Source: Flagellimonas marinaquae (GTDB lineage Bacteria > Bacteroidota > Bacteroidia > Flavobacteriales > Flavobacteriaceae). From it: a DNA stretch of 64,000 nt. Every line of letters begins with the position of its first letter. The stretch's first letter is position 1. Location: the NCBI RefSeq assembly GCF_023716465.1, contig NZ_CP092415.1:2891501-2955500 (forward strand), written 5' to 3'. Positions 46,310-54,633 of this stretch are shown piece after piece. The position numbers were made by a program, and so were the translations under genes. The notes under the pieces were generated by a model. It was not told the origin of the DNA, made no database searches, and saw only the letters and a list, made by a program, of their open reading frames with translations.

Positions 46310-47395
46310 TCACTGTCCAACGGGCCAAAGCTCGCCATGTTCAATGGCTTCTTTTACACCCATAATGGCCTCATCATCCTTGGCCAGAGGGAAATTTTCT
46401 AAGAACTCATTGGCTGTATGCAAGGTGTCTTCAATAGAATGGAATTTTGCGGTCTGTAGGTAAAGCCAAAAACAGAAATTGCGCCTCTCGTCGGTAATTT
46501 CCGGTTTGAATGCTAAATCTCTCAAGATCATGTGAATGTCCCCAACCATGTTCAGCACTAGAAAAACTAGGTAACTGAAACTCCCTCTGGTAATTCCATC
46601 CTCCATATAGGGTAGGGCCAATAAGACTTCATCGTGCCTAAATTCTATGGTCATTAAACGACGCAGATATTGCACCGTGTCGTTTGGCGGTAGGTAATGT
46701 AAATTATCCCGATGCCAGAAAATATCAGGATTGATATAATTGCTCAGTAGTTCCAAGATGTTCCGCCTTATACCTTCTGCTGTTATCATGGAAAATGTTG
46801 ATAGAATGTAAAACCAAGTGGAGGGCTTCTCTCGATGGTTGGAATACAAAGACTTTAGGCCTTCATAACATAACTTGGGATTTGATACATTGGCAAACTG
46901 TTCCAAGGATCTTCCATAGTTTGCATAGTTGGAGAAATATTCCCTGAACATGATGCAGTAGTCCATGAATTTCAGGAAGGACTGCTCATTAAGCTCATAA
47001 TCTTTTTCTATACGTATAGTGTGGTAATGTTGATGAAGTACTTGTGGATGCTTCGATAGGTAGGAACTAATGTCAACCCAAAAGGCTTTCCCAATATCTG
47101 GGTCATAGACTATGCCAATTGTAAGGGTAAGAGCTTTGTCCCAGTAGTTTAAATGGGCCTGGTCAGACTTGATTTTGTAACCCGACTTATCCTTATAGCT
47201 ATTGCCACTCTTTATTTGTACAAAAATCCCGTAGTTGGTGGCATATCCGTTTTTGACAAATTCAATATAACAATCATTTCCCTGGTCGTTTCCTAGGGAA
47301 AATTCATGGAAAATACAATGGTTGTCCTCTACCAACCCCTGAACGTATCTGACACCTTGTCTTTCGGTTTTTATAGTTGGATTTCTTCTGGTCAT
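46310..47395 (-). CDS. DUF4365 (PD-(D/E)XK-like nuclease) protein
   Basis: 361 residues. The N-terminal ~140 residues match DUF4365: ERQGVRYVQGLVED, FHEFSLGNDQGNDCYIEF and IFVQIKSGNSYKD, then WDKALTLTIGIVYD. Asp41, Glu45 and the Q-x-K pair Gln60/Lys62 form a likely nuclease active site. The C-terminal 220 residues are helical and unrecognised. Gene order (nuclease-like first, CHAT protease second, 34 bp apart) suggests joint function. No toxin-antitoxin partner is adjacent. Confidence 0.75.
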   Translation of the reverse strand: MTRRNPTIKTERQGVRYVQGLVEDNHCIFHEFSLGNDQGNDCYIEFVKNGYATNYGIFVQIKSGNSYKDKSGYKIKSDQAHLNYWDKALTLTIGIVYDPDIGKAFWVDISSYLSKHPQVLHQHYHTIRIEKDYELNEQSFLKFMDYCIMFREYFSNYANYGRSLEQFANVSNPKLCYEGLKSLYSNHREKPSTWFYILSTFSMITAEGIRRNILELLSNYINPDIFWHRDNLHYLPPNDTVQYLRRLMTIEFRHDEVLLALPYMEDGITRGSFSYLVFLVLNMVGDIHMILRDLAFKPEITDERRNFCFWLYLQTAKFHSIEDTLHTANEFLENFPLAKDDEAIMGVKEAIEHGELWPVGQ

Positions 47396-47927
47396 ATTAT
47401 TTAAGATTTAAAGGCTTCGCTATTCTTCAATAATGTCGTGTTCCAGTAGTTATTAATTCCACAGTTGAAATAAGAATTGAGGGAACTTATTTAGATTAGT
47501 AACAGGTTAACTGCTAATTATTACACAATACCCTCTTTTAATGCCCATAAATGTGCTTACTGGTCAAACTCAGAATAAATACAGAGGGGAAACAAGCGTG
47601 TCATTGGTATCCAATAGCTTATTCATTTGTAATGTAAGAAGGAATTTAAAAATAATACTTATAAAAAGACCTAAATGTATACCATCTACAATTCGCTTAT
47701 TTGATGTTCTCTTTTCCAAATCTTTTTAAAGCCATTTTTTTTACCTTCAAAAAGACCCAAACGTGGATAATCCCAATTTCTGTTTTTAAGAATAACAAAC
47801 TAAATTTATAAGGTGGTTCTACAAATTTTAAGTACGGTTAAATTCTTTGATTTGACTTTCCCAAAATCCGTACTGAGCAAACAAAAATAGAACAGCGGCT
47901 GATTTTCAATCATGCTGTATTCTTTCG

Positions 47928-48089
47928 GTCCCGCTTGCGGGACGAAGGAATAGCAAGAGGGTGATGCGCAGATTGCGCCATCACGGTTGTTTTCTGGTCT
48001 TCAACAAGTTGAAAACCAGTCAATTGAATAGATTTTGGAATACTGTTCAAAAACAGGGGCTACTGTAGACTTTTCCGAAATCTACAGTA
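47928..48089. other. Candidate origin of transfer of element B
   Basis: A gene-free stretch (47396-48171) immediately before the mobilisation genes. Within it are GTCCCGC-TT-GCGGGAC (47928-47943), AGCAAGAGGG followed by GTGATG-N12-CATCAC (47952-47984), and TACTGTAGA / TCTACAGTA (48061-48089). Clusters of inverted repeats beside a relaxase gene are typical of oriT. The AGCAAGAGG hairpin recurs at 24561. I see nothing convincing in the 47396-47900 part; a 62-codon frame there is not credible. Confidence 0.55.
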
Positions 48090-48171
48090 AACCCTTTGGG
48101 AAGCCCTATAAACACTGGAAATTTTTGACGAAAAAATTGACGCAATTTCACTAAAAAACAAAATCGCACCT

Positions 48172-48756
48172 ATGGAAAAGCAATCTCCAAACGGCAGAAC
48201 AAAGAAGGGAACAGGTGGTTATTCCAATATCACCGTAAAGAAAGAAACGGCCACACGTTTTCGCAGTTATTCCAAAAAGTTCAACAAATCGCATAGTGAG
48301 GTATTGGATGGAATGATACAATACTTCAAGGAGAACAACCTCGACCCTTTTGGAGAGGGAACAAAGATCATCCTTGACAGTCTCAAAAAATTGGAAGCGA
48401 AGATGATGAAAAAATTCGATAGGCTCATTGCCATTATCAAGAACATGGAAAAGACCAGTATCCGGCCCACCTATGAAATGGTTCTGATACTTTATGAGGC
48501 CTATGTAAAGGATGGGAGAAAACCTAAACGTGAACCCGTTAAGTTACAGGTGGAGCGAATGGATTTTCTGGAGCCTAGGAATACTGTTCCAAAAGTGGAG
48601 CACGATAGAATATTGCAAGAATTCAAAGAATATAAAAAGCATTGCAATGAAATCCTCAACAATGTGGAGAAGGTGGAGCCGATGATGGGAAAGCCATATC
48701 TGAAAATCAATATAGGCATTGGGGATTATGAAAGCTTGAAACATCAATTAAGATAA
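48172..48756 (+). CDS. BfmA/BtgA-family mobilisation protein
   Basis: 194 residues. The N-terminus contains a ribbon-helix-helix-like segment (YSNITVKKETATRFRSYSKKF) used for binding oriT, followed by coiled-coil regions. It matches the BfmA/BtgA auxiliary mobilisation family of Bacteroidota elements in layout. It is immediately followed by the relaxase gene (5 bp gap) and preceded by the putative oriT, so it is likely the relaxosome accessory protein. Confidence 0.82.
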   Translation: MEKQSPNGRTKKGTGGYSNITVKKETATRFRSYSKKFNKSHSEVLDGMIQYFKENNLDPFGEGTKIILDSLKKLEAKMMKKFDRLIAIIKNMEKTSIRPTYEMVLILYEAYVKDGRKPKREPVKLQVERMDFLEPRNTVPKVEHDRILQEFKEYKKHCNEILNNVEKVEPMMGKPYLKINIGIGDYESLKHQLR

Positions 48757-48761
48757 CGCAT

Positions 48762-49784
48762 ATGTACCTTACCATCTCAGCACAGAAAATGGGCAGTACC
48801 TACAACTCCAGTGTAGGGAACTATGTGGACTATCTGGAAAAGGAAAACGAGGACAGGTTGCCAGAACAGAGGGAAGAGTTCTTTGATCAAGAAAATGACA
48901 GCGTAAGCCCTCAAACGGTCATTGAGGAAATAGATGCCAATACGGCCAAGTTAAGACAGAAGGATCCAAAATTCTATTCCATAGTGGTCAGTCCCAACCA
49001 AAGGGAACTAAAGGCCATCGGCAATGACCCAAATCTGCTAAGGGAATATACAAGGAAGCTTATGGAGGACTATGCCAAGAGTTTTCATCGCAACCAAGAG
49101 GTCAAGGCCGAGAACCTTAAATATTATGCAAAGATAGAGCATGAACGCACCTATAGGGGCTTTGACAAACAGGTTCAGGAAAATGCCCCATACCGTGGTG
49201 AGATAGCACGGCTCAGGAACGAGATACGGAAAGTGGAACGGGGCGAATCCATCGGGAACGTCAAAGAGCTTGAAAAGAGAATCAAAGAGCAGGAAAGATT
49301 GGCCCCGCACAAACAGAACGGGCAGCTAGTAGCTGCAGGAGTGAAAAAAGAAGGACCACAGACCCATATCCATATCATTGTCAGCAGGAAAGACGTAACG
49401 AACACCTATACACTTTCCCCCATGGCCAAGCACAAGGCATCCGAGGTGAAACTGAACGGAAAAACAGTCAAGAGAGGGTTTAATCGGGACAGTTTTTATC
49501 AAGCAGCGGAGAAGACCTTTGATAGGACAACGGGCTTCAAACGGAACTATGTGGAATCCTATGTTGGGAGAAAGGCCCATGCTAAAGAACCGGGAAAGTT
49601 CTTTGCCAAGGTGATGGGGTTGCCCACCAAGGAAAAGGACATGGCCTTTAAACTGCTTAAGACAATGGGAGTCAAAGCACCCAGCATACCGACCAATAAA
49701 GTACAAATGGCGGCCAAGATCATCAAGGCTCTTGGTAGGGGTATTGATAAGGCCAGGGGAGCGGGTGAGGATATGGGATACTGA
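48762..49784 (+). CDS. MobB-type relaxase
   Basis: 340 residues. The HUH-like metal-binding motif is THIHIIVSRKD (about residue 210), and a conserved FYSIVVSPNQRE lies near residue 70; a tyrosine-rich N-terminus (MYLTISAQKMGSTYNSSVGN) could supply the nicking Tyr. It would nick oriT and pilot the strand. No coupling protein or T4SS gene is in the element, so transfer would need a helper conjugative element in trans. A basic C-terminal tail (KAAKIIKALGRGIDKARGAG-like) fits DNA binding. Confidence 0.84.
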   Translation: MYLTISAQKMGSTYNSSVGNYVDYLEKENEDRLPEQREEFFDQENDSVSPQTVIEEIDANTAKLRQKDPKFYSIVVSPNQRELKAIGNDPNLLREYTRKLMEDYAKSFHRNQEVKAENLKYYAKIEHERTYRGFDKQVQENAPYRGEIARLRNEIRKVERGESIGNVKELEKRIKEQERLAPHKQNGQLVAAGVKKEGPQTHIHIIVSRKDVTNTYTLSPMAKHKASEVKLNGKTVKRGFNRDSFYQAAEKTFDRTTGFKRNYVESYVGRKAHAKEPGKFFAKVMGLPTKEKDMAFKLLKTMGVKAPSIPTNKVQMAAKIIKALGRGIDKARGAGEDMGY

Positions 49785-49943
49785 AATCCAAGAAGTAGGT
49801 TGCGCCCTAACGTGTTTTTGCTTCACGCTTATCTTCCCGAACGCTACAAAAACCCGATAGGATCCATGCGCAAAAGTTGGAGGTAAGATTTGGGGTTTTT
49901 ATCGTTCTATTTTAAAACAGTCCAGTTTTAAGGGGAGCTTACA

Positions 49944-49978
49944 CTTTCTTGTACATTTTTTTTGCTTTTACAAGAAAG
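49944..49978 (+). terminator. Hairpin downstream of the relaxase gene
   Basis: CTTTCTTGTA pairs with TACAAGAAAG around a T-rich loop. It is a stable hairpin but the T-run lies in the loop rather than after it, so termination is uncertain. The rest of 49785-50032 shows nothing else. Confidence 0.4.
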
Positions 49979-50032
49979 AGATATTAAAATCAGAATTAGA
50001 ATTGATTTTTTCATTCGTTTATTAAATGTGCT

Positions 50033-50159
50033 ACAACGGTTTCGTGTATGAGCAATAGCGGATTTGAAAGTACAAACCTTTCAGTTTAGCACAAAGCTTA
50101 TTAAAAGCACAGACCTTGATTTTACCACTTCACCCGCTATTGCTTATACACAATGTTGT
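50033..50159 (-). repeat. Cassette palindrome P1, attC-like site of the mercury cassette
   Basis: AAC (50035-50037) and GTT (50155-50157) bound a long inverted repeat. The left arm GTGTATGAGCAATAGCGG pairs with CCGCTATTGCTTATACAC on the right. Between outer boxes and arms the unpaired bases are unequal (six on the left, about three to four on the right), an asymmetry shared by all four palindromes. The outer right box (GTTGTGCG) matches the box at the far end of the mercury cassette. Confidence 0.85.
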
Positions 50160-50224
50160 GCGTTCGCCCTTTATTTTCAGTCGGTTTAGTCAATTTTCAA
50201 AGGTAGGATTTTTTGGGGTAGGGA

Positions 50225-50288
50225 AGGCACTCTCTCTTGCAAGTTTTGGTCAAGCGTTGGCTGGTGCGACTTGCAAGAGTGTGTGCCT
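50225..50288 (-). repeat. Inverted repeat after merA
   Basis: AGGCACTCTCTCTTGCAAGT pairs with its near-perfect complement at 50269-50288 across a 24-base loop. It lies between the merA stop and palindrome P1, inside the mercury cassette. Possible terminator or cassette-end structure; no U-run follows. Confidence 0.6.
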
Positions 50289-50298
50289 TTGGGGCGGA

Positions 50299-51951
50299 TT
50301 AACTGGCACAGCAACTTAATTTTGATACGTCTTTTCCGAAAGTTATTGCTGCTAATTTTATACCTTCTCCCAAAGTCAAATAAGGGTAGAAACTGTCTGC
50401 TAAGTCTTTCACCATTATTCCGTATTTGATTGCCATACTTAATTGTTGTATGAGTTCTCCACCTTCGGGTGCGACTACTCTTGCACCTATAAGTTTGTCA
50501 GTTTCCGAGTTACGAATGAGTTTGATGAAACCCCTTGTGTCGTTGGCTGCTATGGCTCTCGGTACGTCTTTCAATTCCAATTTTGACACTTCAAACGGAA
50601 TGCCTTTTGATTCTGCCTGTGCTTCATCTAAACCTGCCCCTGCAATTTGTGGGTCAGTAAACACCACCCAAGGTAAAGAAGAATAATCGGCTTTATTATC
50701 TGTTCCTGAGAACGCATTTTCAACGGCAATTTTACCTTCAAAAGCGGCTGTATAAACAAATGCAGGGGTGTTGGTTACGTCACCTGCTGCGTAAATGTTA
50801 GGTAGATTGGTTTCCATTTTTTCATTCACAGCGATATGTCCGCTTTTGGTGAGTTCCAAACCAATGTTATCTAACCCTAATTGGCTTGTATTGGCTTTTG
50901 TGCCTGTGGCAATTACTACCTTACCTTTTTCTATAATTTGCGTAAATGAACCGTCAGGACATTTACAGTGAATGATGGTTTCATTCGCTTGTTTCTCGAA
51001 TTTCACGGCTCTGAAATTAGGTAAGATTTCAATGCCTTCTTTTCGCATTTGGGTTTCCAATGCTTCACTGATGTCTGGGGTTTGTGTCCGTAGAACACGG
51101 TCGGTAAATTCAATGATTCGGACTTTAACGCCTAAACGATTGTACGCCATTGCAATTTCCAAACCTATGTAACCTGCTCCCATAATGGTCAAGCTTTCGG
51201 GTTTTTCTTCCAAGTCGAAAAGGGAAACGTTGGTCAAGTAGTCAATTTTGTCCAATCCTTCAATAGTCGGAATGTTGGTCGTAGCTCCCGCAGCAATTAA
51301 AAATTTGAAGGCTTTGTATTCCTTGCCATCAACCAAAATGGTTTTGTTGTCTTTGAATTTTGCCCAACCTTTTAGCATAGTCAGGTTTTCAAAATCGCTT
51401 ACCACATCCATATATTTTTTCTCTTGAAGTGTGGCTACTAATTTTTTCTTGTCTTTGATGATTTGAGCGAAATCAATATCAACTCCTTTTGGCTTGATGC
51501 CTTCAAAGTTGGAATGTGTAGCGTGATAAGCCGACTCGCCTGCACGAATAAGATTTTTAGAAGGCACACAACCCACGTTGACACAAGTACCGCCAAAGTC
51601 CAAACCACCGTTTACCATTAAGGTCGATAATCCTAAACTTTCGGCTTTGATTGCTGCCGAAAATGCAGCCGAACCGCCACCGATAATGATTAAATCAAAT
51701 TGATTAATTCCGCTGTTTCCATTATCAGGGATTTCACTTTTTACACGATAGTTTTTTGTGCCGTTGATGGTATTAATGATTTCTTCTTTGCTGGTTTTGG
51801 TAGGGTCAAAAGAACATTCGCAAGTAGCTTTTGGATAGCTCACATTAGCTTCTTTTACACCTTCATTTTTGGAAAGTAATTTTTCAATGCCTGTTGCACA
51901 ATGGTCGCAGGTCATTCCTATGATGTCAAGTTTTATTATTTCTTTGTTCAT
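50299..51951 (-). CDS. merA: Mercuric reductase
   Basis: 550 residues. MerA reduces Hg(II) to volatile Hg(0) with NADPH. An N-terminal heavy-metal-associated domain has GMTCDHC (Cys15, Cys18); the FAD-binding motif is LIIIGGGSAAFSAAI; the redox pair is Cys123 and Cys128 in GGTCVNVGCVPSK; and the essential C-terminal vicinal cysteines are Cys547 and Cys548 in KLSCCAS. All hallmarks of a true MerA are present. The start overlaps the previous gene by 4 bases. Confidence 0.95.
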   Translation of the reverse strand: MNKEIIKLDIIGMTCDHCATGIEKLLSKNEGVKEANVSYPKATCECSFDPTKTSKEEIINTINGTKNYRVKSEIPDNGNSGINQFDLIIIGGGSAAFSAAIKAESLGLSTLMVNGGLDFGGTCVNVGCVPSKNLIRAGESAYHATHSNFEGIKPKGVDIDFAQIIKDKKKLVATLQEKKYMDVVSDFENLTMLKGWAKFKDNKTILVDGKEYKAFKFLIAAGATTNIPTIEGLDKIDYLTNVSLFDLEEKPESLTIMGAGYIGLEIAMAYNRLGVKVRIIEFTDRVLRTQTPDISEALETQMRKEGIEILPNFRAVKFEKQANETIIHCKCPDGSFTQIIEKGKVVIATGTKANTSQLGLDNIGLELTKSGHIAVNEKMETNLPNIYAAGDVTNTPAFVYTAAFEGKIAVENAFSGTDNKADYSSLPWVVFTDPQIAGAGLDEAQAESKGIPFEVSKLELKDVPRAIAANDTRGFIKLIRNSETDKLIGARVVAPEGGELIQQLSMAIKYGIMVKDLADSFYPYLTLGEGIKLAAITFGKDVSKLSCCAS

Positions 51952-52307
51952 AATGATTTCTCTTTTTGATTTTCCTTAATGATTTCGGCTTTATAGCCTG
52001 TCTGCTCAATAACCTTGATGATAGCGTCAGGATTTGTTTTCTTTGGGTCGTATTGGATGGTTGCCAAATCGCCCGGATATTCCACTTTGTGTTCAATAAT
52101 GCCGTCCACTTCTTTGAGGGCATTTGAAATATGGTTGGAACAACCTGCACAAGTCATTCCCGTGATTTTCAGTTGCAGGGTCTTACCTTCTTGCTGTGTT
52201 GTATTTGCTGTTTGTGCTTTATTGTCAGTCGGTTTGCAACATTGTGCATTGAGCTGAGCAATTCCAATTAGGAACAAAGCACTCAATAGAATTAAATTCT
52301 TTTTCAT
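51948..52307 (-). CDS. Periplasmic heavy-metal-binding protein (MerP-like)
   Basis: 119 residues with a signal peptide (MKKNLILLSALFLIGIAQLN) and a single HMA domain with GMTCAGCSNH. A CC pair follows the cleavage region. It would hand Hg(II) to the inner-membrane transporter or scavenge it. It is located between merTP and merA, overlapping merA by 4 bases, a compact operon. Confidence 0.88.
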   Translation of the reverse strand: MKKNLILLSALFLIGIAQLNAQCCKPTDNKAQTANTTQQEGKTLQLKITGMTCAGCSNHISNALKEVDGIIEHKVEYPGDLATIQYDPKKTNPDAIIKVIEQTGYKAEIIKENQKEKSL

Positions 52308-52354
52308 TGTGTAATTATTTAATTAAGTTCTTAAATACAAAAGGCAAAAAAATA

Positions 52355-52960
52355 CTATTTCTTGCCAACCACTTTGTAACCTGTACCGTTGATGGCTTCT
52401 TCAATTTGAGCGATACTCACTTTGGTTTGGTCAAATTCTACTTTGGCAATCGCTTCTTCATAAATCGCATCTACCTTAACAATGCCTGGCAATTTGTTCA
52501 CATCATTTTCTACGTGTGAAGCACAACCATTGCAAGTCATTCCTTTTACATCAAAAGTTACCGTTTGGATGTCAGAAGCATTGACGATTACAACTTCCTT
52601 GTTGTCGTTTGAAGGATAGAAAATGTGTGCATAGTTTGGAAAAGCGAGCATCAAGGCTGCAAACACGGTTACAATTCCCAAGAATGTTTTGGTCTGCATA
52701 AAGGGTTTTTTTTCGTCTTCTTCGCAATCACATTGGATTTCTTCGGCTGTTCGTGGTTTGAGTTTCTGATACCAAGCAAAGCCCAATACCAAAACGGTGA
52801 TACCGATTAGATAAGGTCTTGCTGGTTCCATCCATGAAAAGGTAGATGCCACTCCTGAAGCTCCTGAAATAAGAGCCAATACAGGTGTAATGCAGCAAAG
52901 TGATGCTGCTACTGCCGAAAGCACACCCGCTCCGACAAGTCTGTTGTTTTTCTTGTTCAT
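52355..52960 (-). CDS. merTP: Mercuric transport protein MerT fused to MerP (MerTP)
   Basis: 201 residues. The N-terminal MerT part has the transport cysteines in SLCCITPVLALISG, plus transmembrane segments YLIGITVLVLGFAWY and TFLGIVTVFAALMLAF. The C-terminal HMA domain carries GMTCNGCASHVENDV. MerTP fusions are common in Bacteroidota mer operons. It carries Hg(II) across the inner membrane to MerA. Its start overlaps the arsR-type gene by 4 bases. Confidence 0.93.
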   Translation of the reverse strand: MNKKNNRLVGAGVLSAVAASLCCITPVLALISGASGVASTFSWMEPARPYLIGITVLVLGFAWYQKLKPRTAEEIQCDCEEDEKKPFMQTKTFLGIVTVFAALMLAFPNYAHIFYPSNDNKEVVIVNASDIQTVTFDVKGMTCNGCASHVENDVNKLPGIVKVDAIYEEAIAKVEFDQTKVSIAQIEEAINGTGYKVVGKK

Positions 52961-53334
52961 ACTGTTTCCTTTTTTGAATTGTTTATGATGTGTTTAAAAA
53001 ATGGACGAAGTAAAGTAAGTTGCTCCTGTTTCAAAGAGTAGAAAATGGTTTGTCCTTCTCTTCTACCTTCAATGACGTTTCCGTCTTTTAGTTTTCTGAG
53101 GTGTTGCGAAACGGCAGGGATGCTCATTCCGAGAATGTCTGAAAGGTCGCAAGGACAAAGTTCGTTTTCTTCTTCTAAGAGAAATAAGATTTTTAACCTT
53201 ACTTCGTTTCCTGCCAATGCTAAAAGTCCACTCAGTTGACTGAATGCCTTGTCGTTGGTTTGAAGTATTTCTCTACAATTGTCTATTTGAACCTTGTCGG
53301 CAAACACACGGATACACGATTGATTGTTTTCCAT
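52957..53334 (-). CDS. ArsR-family metal-sensing repressor of the mer operon
   Basis: 125 residues. A winged-helix domain with ELCPCDLSDILGM, where the paired cysteines are a typical metal-sensing site, and the recognition helix IPAVSQHLRKLKDGN. It replaces the MerR regulator found in Proteobacteria. It is the first gene of the mercury operon, and a palindrome of the ArsR-site type lies upstream at 53389. Metal binding is expected to release it and derepress merTP, the MerP-like gene and merA. Confidence 0.9.
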   Translation of the reverse strand: MENNQSCIRVFADKVQIDNCREILQTNDKAFSQLSGLLALAGNEVRLKILFLLEEENELCPCDLSDILGMSIPAVSQHLRKLKDGNVIEGRREGQTIFYSLKQEQLTLLRPFFKHIINNSKKETV

Positions 53335-53388
53335 AATTTCCTTGTTTAGGATTTAATAACGCAGCAAAAATACAAATAGTTTTCTTAT

Positions 53389-53404
53389 TTAAGCAAATAC
53401 TTAA
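53389..53404. promoter_or_regulatory. Candidate ArsR operator of the mer operon
   Basis: TTAAG-CAAATA-CTTAA is a perfect 5-bp inverted repeat about 55 bases before the regulator start. The minus strand also carries TATTTTTG at 53367-53374, a good -7 element, so the operator sits in the promoter. Elsewhere in 53335-53530 a hairpin pairs TTTTGGTTTTT with AAAAACCAAA at about 53452-53495. Confidence 0.55.
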
Positions 53405-53530
53405 TTATAGTTTTTAACAATTCTTCTTTGTCAGCGGTGGGTGATTTAGCTCTTTTGGTTTTTTAGCGTTGGCTTTGAGTGTCGGAAAAACCAAATGTGC
53501 TAAATGTGCGGTGGGTTTTTAGGGTGACGC

Positions 53531-53657
53531 ACAACGGTTTTGTGTATGATTAGTGGCGTGTTTAAGCACCTAATTAAGCAAATAAAAACCGAATAGAAAA
53601 TCCGCGAGGATTTTCGTAAGTAGGCGAGAACCAGCCATTAATTATACACGTTGTTGT
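53531..53657 (-). repeat. Cassette palindrome P2, attC-like site of the CDF cassette
   Basis: AAC (53533-53535) to GTT (53653-53655). The left arm GTGTATGATTAGTGGC pairs with GCCATTAATTATACAC on the right, allowing G-T pairs. Six unpaired bases lie beside the left box and three beside the right. Outer box GTTGTAAGTA matches the far end of the CDF cassette at 54494-54503, while the left outer box GCACAAC belongs to the mercury cassette. Confidence 0.85.
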
Positions 53658-53675
53658 AAGTAGTGCTTTTTTAGT

Positions 53676-54470
53676 TCACTTACTTAATTTCAAAATCCGA
53701 AATGCTCCTTGAATTACCAATGCAAAAACAATTGTTCCGATAATCAAATCAGGTTTATTAGAACTCAAGTAATGCACTAAAATTCCTGCAATAATTACTC
53801 CCAAATTGATAATCACGTCATTCGAAGTGAAAATCATACTCGCTTTCATATGTGCTTCTTCTTTGCTCTTTGACTTTTGCAAAATATAAAGACAAATTCC
53901 GTTTGCAATAAGTGCAAAAATCGAAACTATAATCATTGTTGAAAAATCGGGAAGTTTCTCGTTTCCGAAAAATCTTCTCAAGACTTCTATAAATCCAATA
54001 ATCGCAAGTATTATTTGAAAATATCCAGCAAGTTTGGCAATCCGTTTTTTCTTTATTACTGTTCCGCCAACCGCAAACAAACTAATTCCGTACACAAAAC
54101 TGTCCGCAAGCATATCTAAACTATCGGCAACAAGTCCCATAGATTTTGAGATAATTCCTGTTGTCATTTCAATAATGAAAAAAGCAAAATTTATGGCAAG
54201 TACAGACCAAAGTAGTTTTTTCTGATTTTCGTTTTCTTTAAATTCCGTTTGGTCGGTTTGTTCCGTTGAGATTTTTTTTCCACCTAAATTCAATTCGATA
54301 ACGGACTTTTCGATTTGGTCAATTTCTCCGCTGTGAAAAACGGTCAATTTTCGATTCGGAATATCAAAGTCCAAATTCGCAATGCTTGAAATTCCGTCCA
54401 ATTTCATTCGGATAAGATTTTCCTCTGAAGGACAATCCATTTTGGTAATTTCAAATATTGTTTTATTCAC
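53676..54470 (-). CDS. CDF-family cation efflux protein
   Basis: 264 residues, starting with GTG at 54470. An N-terminal HMA-like domain (ITKMDCPSEENLIRMKL) precedes the membrane domain, where DSLDMLADSFVYGISL carries the conserved cation-binding DxxxD. About five to six membrane helices follow. CDF transporters export divalent cations in exchange for protons. It is the only gene of its cassette; the stop lies 19 bp from palindrome P2. Confidence 0.86.
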   Translation of the reverse strand: MNKTIFEITKMDCPSEENLIRMKLDGISSIANLDFDIPNRKLTVFHSGEIDQIEKSVIELNLGGKKISTEQTDQTEFKENENQKKLLWSVLAINFAFFIIEMTTGIISKSMGLVADSLDMLADSFVYGISLFAVGGTVIKKKRIAKLAGYFQIILAIIGFIEVLRRFFGNEKLPDFSTMIIVSIFALIANGICLYILQKSKSKEEAHMKASMIFTSNDVIINLGVIIAGILVHYLSSNKPDLIIGTIVFALVIQGAFRILKLSK

Positions 54471-54496
54471 TTGGTTTCTTGGTTTTTCGGCATTAC

Positions 54497-54629
54497 TTAC
54501 AACGGTCTCGGCTATGATTTCGTTGCGGAAAAATCCGCAGGATTCTTTCCGCCGTAGCCGAAAGATAGCAAATTTGCGTTGAATTCCGATAAGGAATTCA
54601 ACCGCAATGAATTATAGCCATTGTTAGCT
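54497..54629 (-). repeat. Cassette palindrome P3, attC-like site of the SIR2 cassette
   Basis: AAC (54501-54503) to GTT (54623-54625). The left arm GGCTATGATTTCGTTGCGG pairs with CCGCAATGAATTATAGCC on the right; one T bulges out. Internal hairpins include GAATTCC / GGAATTC. Outer right box GTTAGCTGTAGTTA matches the SIR2 cassette's other end; outer left box belongs to the CDF cassette. Confidence 0.87.
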
Positions 54630-54633
54630 GTAG

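Noticed and set aside
47541..47729. 62-codon ORF before the mobilisation genes
   Set aside because: No recognisable sequence, no promoter, low-complexity AT-rich context; more likely chance.
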